Origin: Verrucomicrobia bacterium TMED56
GTDB taxonomy: Bacteria > Verrucomicrobiota > Verrucomicrobiia > Opitutales > Seribacteraceae
Direction: 5' to 3'
Length of the DNA stretch: 6,369 nt
NCBI GenBank assembly: GCA_002167265.1
Contig: NHDJ01000131.1
Span: 15,436 to 21,804, forward strand
Part shown: positions 3,748 to 6,369 of the stretch, piece by piece
How positions within the stretch are numbered: the stretch's first letter is position 1
Layout of the letters: each line of letters opens with the position of its first letter
The notes under the pieces: model-generated
Told to the model about the DNA's origin: nothing
Database searches by the model: none
Seen by the model: the letters and a program-made list of their open reading frames with translations, nothing else
Position numbers and translations under genes: made by a program

Positions 3748-6369
3748 ATGAATACCTACCAAGAATACATCCAGGAGATCGAAGAAAGAAAAACACAGGA
3801 CCTGAGTCCAAAGCCAATCGACGGAAGTGAATTGATTGCGGAAATCATCGCACAAATTAAGGACTCTTCGAATGAGTACAGGAAAGAATCCCTAGACTTT
3901 TTTGTATACAACACTTTACCAGGAACTACCAGTGCTGCGGGAGAGAAGGCGGCTTTTTTAAAAGAAATTATTCTTGGTGAATCCACGGTCGAAGAAATTA
4001 CCCCGAACTTTGCCTTTGAACTATTGTCACATATGAAAGGCGGACCTTCCGTTAAAGTACTCCTTGATTTGGCTTTGGGCAATGACGGGCCGATTGCCGG
4101 CCAAGCCTCGGAAGTTCTCAAAACTCAGGTCTTTCTGTACGAGGCGGATACCGATCGATTGGAAGAAGCTTTCAAAACTGGTAACCCATTTGCCAAGGAT
4201 ATTTTGGAAAGTTATGCAAAGGCAGAATTTTTTACAAATTTACCTGAGGTCGATGAGGAAATTGAGGTGGTCACTTATATTGCCGGAGAAGGAGATATTT
4301 CAACCGACTTACTCTCCCCCGGAAACCAGGCACATTCCCGTTCCGACCGTGAACTTCATGGTAAGTGTCTGATCTCTGAAACTGCCCAAGCAGAGATCAC
4401 TGCACTGAAAGAGAAACATCCTGATAAGCGGGTCATGCTAATCGCTGAAAAGGGCACAATGGGCGTAGGATCTTCCAGAATGTCTGGGGTAAATAATGTT
4501 GCTCTGTGGACCGGTAAACAGGCCAGCCCATATGTTCCATTCGTGAACTTTGCACCGATCGTGGCAGGGACCAATGGAATTTCCCCGATCTTTTTAACCA
4601 CTGTAAGCGTGACCGGAGGAATTGGTATCGACTTGAACAATTGGATAAAAAAACTTGATGCCGATGGAAACCCGGTGCTCGATGGAAACGGGGACCCGGT
4701 ACTGGAGCAGACTTATTCTGTGGAAACCGGAAAGGTTCTTACCATTAATACCAAAGAAAAAAAACTTTTTGAGGGGGACACTGAACTGGCAGACATCTCA
4801 CCGGCACTGACTCCTCAAAAAGTTGAATTCATCAAAGCAGGTGGATCCTATGCCATTGTATTTGGAAAAAAACTCCAGAGTATTGCCGCTACTATTCTTG
4901 GGCAGGAAATGGAACCCGTATTTGCCCCTGCCCGGGAAATCTCTCACGAAGGACAGGGACTCACCGCAGTGGAAAAAATCTTCAACAAGAACATGGTCGG
5001 GGTCAAAGAAGGTACCGTTTTGCATGCCGGTTCAGATGTTCGGGTAAAGGTAAATATCGTGGGCTCACAGGATACCACCGGATTAATGACCTCGCAGGAA
5101 TTGGAAGCCATGGCGGCAACAATCATTTCCCCTACCGTCGACGGAGCCTACCAATCAGGTTGTCATACTGCATCGGTATGGGATAATAAAGCCCAGAGAA
5201 ATATTCCAAAACTGATGAACTTCATGCATGACTTCGGACTGATCACCGCTCGTGACCCAAAGGGAGAATATCATGCAATGACCGATGTAATCCACAAGGT
5301 ATTGAATGATCTGACAGTGGATGACTGGTCCATCATTATTGGTGGGGATTCTCACACCCGGATGTCAAAAGGGGTTGCTTTTGGAGCTGACTCCGGAACG
5401 GTTGCCCTGGCTCTGGCCACGGGTGAGGCAACCATGCCTATACCACAATCGGTTAAGGTCACTTTTAAAGGAGACTTAAAAAGTCATATGGATTTCCGTG
5501 ATGTGGTTCATGCCACCCAGGCACAGATGCTTAAGGAATTCGGCGACAATGTATTCCAGGGGAGAATTATTGAGGTCCATATTGGTACACTCCCCTCCGA
5601 CCAGGCATTCACTTTTACGGACTGGACTGCAGAGATGAAAGCAAAAGCTTCGATTTGTATTTCCCAGGACGACACCCTGATTGAATCCCTCGAAATTGCA
5701 AAGAAAAGAATTCAGGTGATGATTGGTAAGGGGATGGATAATGAAGGACAGGTCCTCCAGGGATTAATCGATATCGCAAACAAGCGCATAACGGAGATTC
5801 AAACGGGTGTAAAACCCGCCCTGACTCCTGATGCCAACGCTAAATACTTTGAGGAATTTGTGGTCGATCTTGACAAGATCAATGAACCCATGGTTGCAGA
5901 TCCGGATGTTAATAACGAGGATGTTTCCAAAAGATATACTCACGACACCATCCGTCCTGTTTCCTATTACAAAGGCACGAAAGAGGTGGATCTTGGATTT
6001 GTTGGATCCTGCATGGTACACAAGGGAGATTTGAAAATAGTTTCCCAAATGCTCAAAAACTTGGAAAAGGAAACGGGTAAAGTAGAATTCCAGGCACCTC
6101 TCGTAGTTACCGCACCCACTTATAATATTATCGACGAACTCAAAGATGAAGGAGATTGGAATATGTTACAAAAATATTCCGGCTTCGTTTTTAATGATGA
6201 TGCCCCAAAAAACACCGCACGGGATGAATACGAAAATATGATGTATCTCGAACGGCCCGGTTGTAATCTTTGTATGGGAAATCAGGAAAAAGCTGAGCGT
6301 GGAGATACTGTGATGTCAACTTCCACCCGTCTGTTTCAAGGTCGTGTGGTTGAAGATTCTGAACGAAAG
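3748..6369 (+). CDS. acnB: Aconitate hydratase B (aconitase), 3' end missing
   Basis: AcnB interconverts citrate and isocitrate in the cytoplasmic TCA cycle, using a [4Fe-4S] cluster; many homologues also hydrate 2-methyl-cis-aconitate. The frame is open for 874 codons to the window edge. Order: an N-terminal HEAT-like helical domain (about 1-165), the swivel domain with GVGSSRMSGVNNVALW (239-254), then the catalytic core with SGCHTASVWDN (Cys472), GGDSHTR (532-538), and the three cluster ligands Cys755 (GSCM), Cys839 and Cys842 (PGCNLCMGNQ). The sequence ends in STSTRLFQGR, which in E. coli AcnB (865 residues) lies about 80 residues before the end, so around 60 residues are missing and the full protein would be about 930. 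Extra length comes from insertions near 303-320 and between Cys755 and Cys839. The ATG at 3748 fits the usual N-terminus; no Shine-Dalgarno sequence precedes it, only an AT-rich leader ending ACCACCC. Confidence 0.97.
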   Translation, partial: MNTYQEYIQEIEERKTQDLSPKPIDGSELIAEIIAQIKDSSNEYRKESLDFFVYNTLPGTTSAAGEKAAFLKEIILGESTVEEITPNFAFELLSHMKGGPSVKVLLDLALGNDGPIAGQASEVLKTQVFLYEADTDRLEEAFKTGNPFAKDILESYAKAEFFTNLPEVDEEIEVVTYIAGEGDISTDLLSPGNQAHSRSDRELHGKCLISETAQAEITALKEKHPDKRVMLIAEKGTMGVGSSRMSGVNNVALWTGKQASPYVPFVNFAPIVAGTNGISPIFLTTVSVTGGIGIDLNNWIKKLDADGNPVLDGNGDPVLEQTYSVETGKVLTINTKEKKLFEGDTELADISPALTPQKVEFIKAGGSYAIVFGKKLQSIAATILGQEMEPVFAPAREISHEGQGLTAVEKIFNKNMVGVKEGTVLHAGSDVRVKVNIVGSQDTTGLMTSQELEAMAATIISPTVDGAYQSGCHTASVWDNKAQRNIPKLMNFMHDFGLITARDPKGEYHAMTDVIHKVLNDLTVDDWSIIIGGDSHTRMSKGVAFGADSGTVALALATGEATMPIPQSVKVTFKGDLKSHMDFRDVVHATQAQMLKEFGDNVFQGRIIEVHIGTLPSDQAFTFTDWTAEMKAKASICISQDDTLIESLEIAKKRIQVMIGKGMDNEGQVLQGLIDIANKRITEIQTGVKPALTPDANAKYFEEFVVDLDKINEPMVADPDVNNEDVSKRYTHDTIRPVSYYKGTKEVDLGFVGSCMVHKGDLKIVSQMLKNLEKETGKVEFQAPLVVTAPTYNIIDELKDEGDWNMLQKYSGFVFNDDAPKNTARDEYENMMYLERPGCNLCMGNQEKAERGDTVMSTSTRLFQGRVVEDSERK
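4663..4704 (+). repeat. Imperfect tandem duplication inside acnB
   Basis: GATGGAAACCCGGTGCTC (4663-4680) is followed directly by GATGGAAACG plus a 6-base insertion and then CCCGGTACTG (4681-4704). The protein reads DGNPVL then DGNGDPVL. The reading frame is kept. It sits in a hydrophilic loop of the swivel region that the shorter E. coli AcnB lacks. The two copies differ at only one base outside the insertion, so either the duplication is fairly recent or codon choice has been kept similar. Confidence 0.6.

Noticed and set aside
3654..3830. A 58-codon plus-strand frame starting with ATG between the acnB promoter and the acnB start, running into acnB.
   Set aside because: It overlaps the -10 box and the first 27 codons of acnB in another frame, has no ribosome-binding signal, and its product (rich in Arg, Lys and Asn) resembles no family I know.
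3756..4640. Long minus-strand frames opposite acnB (3756-4121 and 4356-4640), and others further along.
   Set aside because: The plus strand carries clear AcnB throughout; the antisense products have no recognisable domains and are explained by codon bias in the real gene.

Overview
The window looks like ordinary bacterial chromosome: four complete or nearly complete housekeeping-type loci, no RNA genes, and no mobile element or CRISPR array that I can see. Base composition is moderately AT-rich. None of the four visible start codons (two ATG, two GTG) has a recognisable Shine-Dalgarno sequence. The bacterial-type PQQ-like propeller gene, the long AcnB of the kind I associate with Verrucomicrobiota and Bacteroidota, and a RecQ of about 600 residues with a standard RQC and HRDC architecture together suggest a Verrucomicrobiota member (Opitutae-like). 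Bacteroidota is the main alternative. This placement is an inference from recalled family resemblance, not a computed result.

Layout. Positions 1-831 (+) hold the 3' part of a PQQ-like beta-propeller protein gene whose start lies before the window. After 39 bases, recQ (871-2682, +) follows, starting at GTG; a plausible sigma-70 promoter overlaps the end of the propeller gene. recQ is convergent with a two-gene minus-strand unit (3459 down to 2730) encoding two 120-residue, four-helix DoxX-like membrane proteins only 4 bases apart. A 288-base divergent intergenic region (3460-3747) carries the promoter signals for that pair and for acnB (3748 to beyond the right edge, +). acnB encodes aconitase B and is cut at residue 874, probably about 60 residues before its end.

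How the genes relate. There is no evident shared pathway: DNA repair (RecQ), central carbon metabolism (AcnB), membrane proteins of uncertain role (DoxX-like pair) and an envelope-type propeller protein. The most notable features are the tandem DoxX-like pair, the insertions in AcnB (one containing a small internal duplication, one between the iron-sulfur cysteines), the absence of Shine-Dalgarno sequences, and several short inverted and direct repeats in the divergent promoter region. I found no convincing undescribed system.
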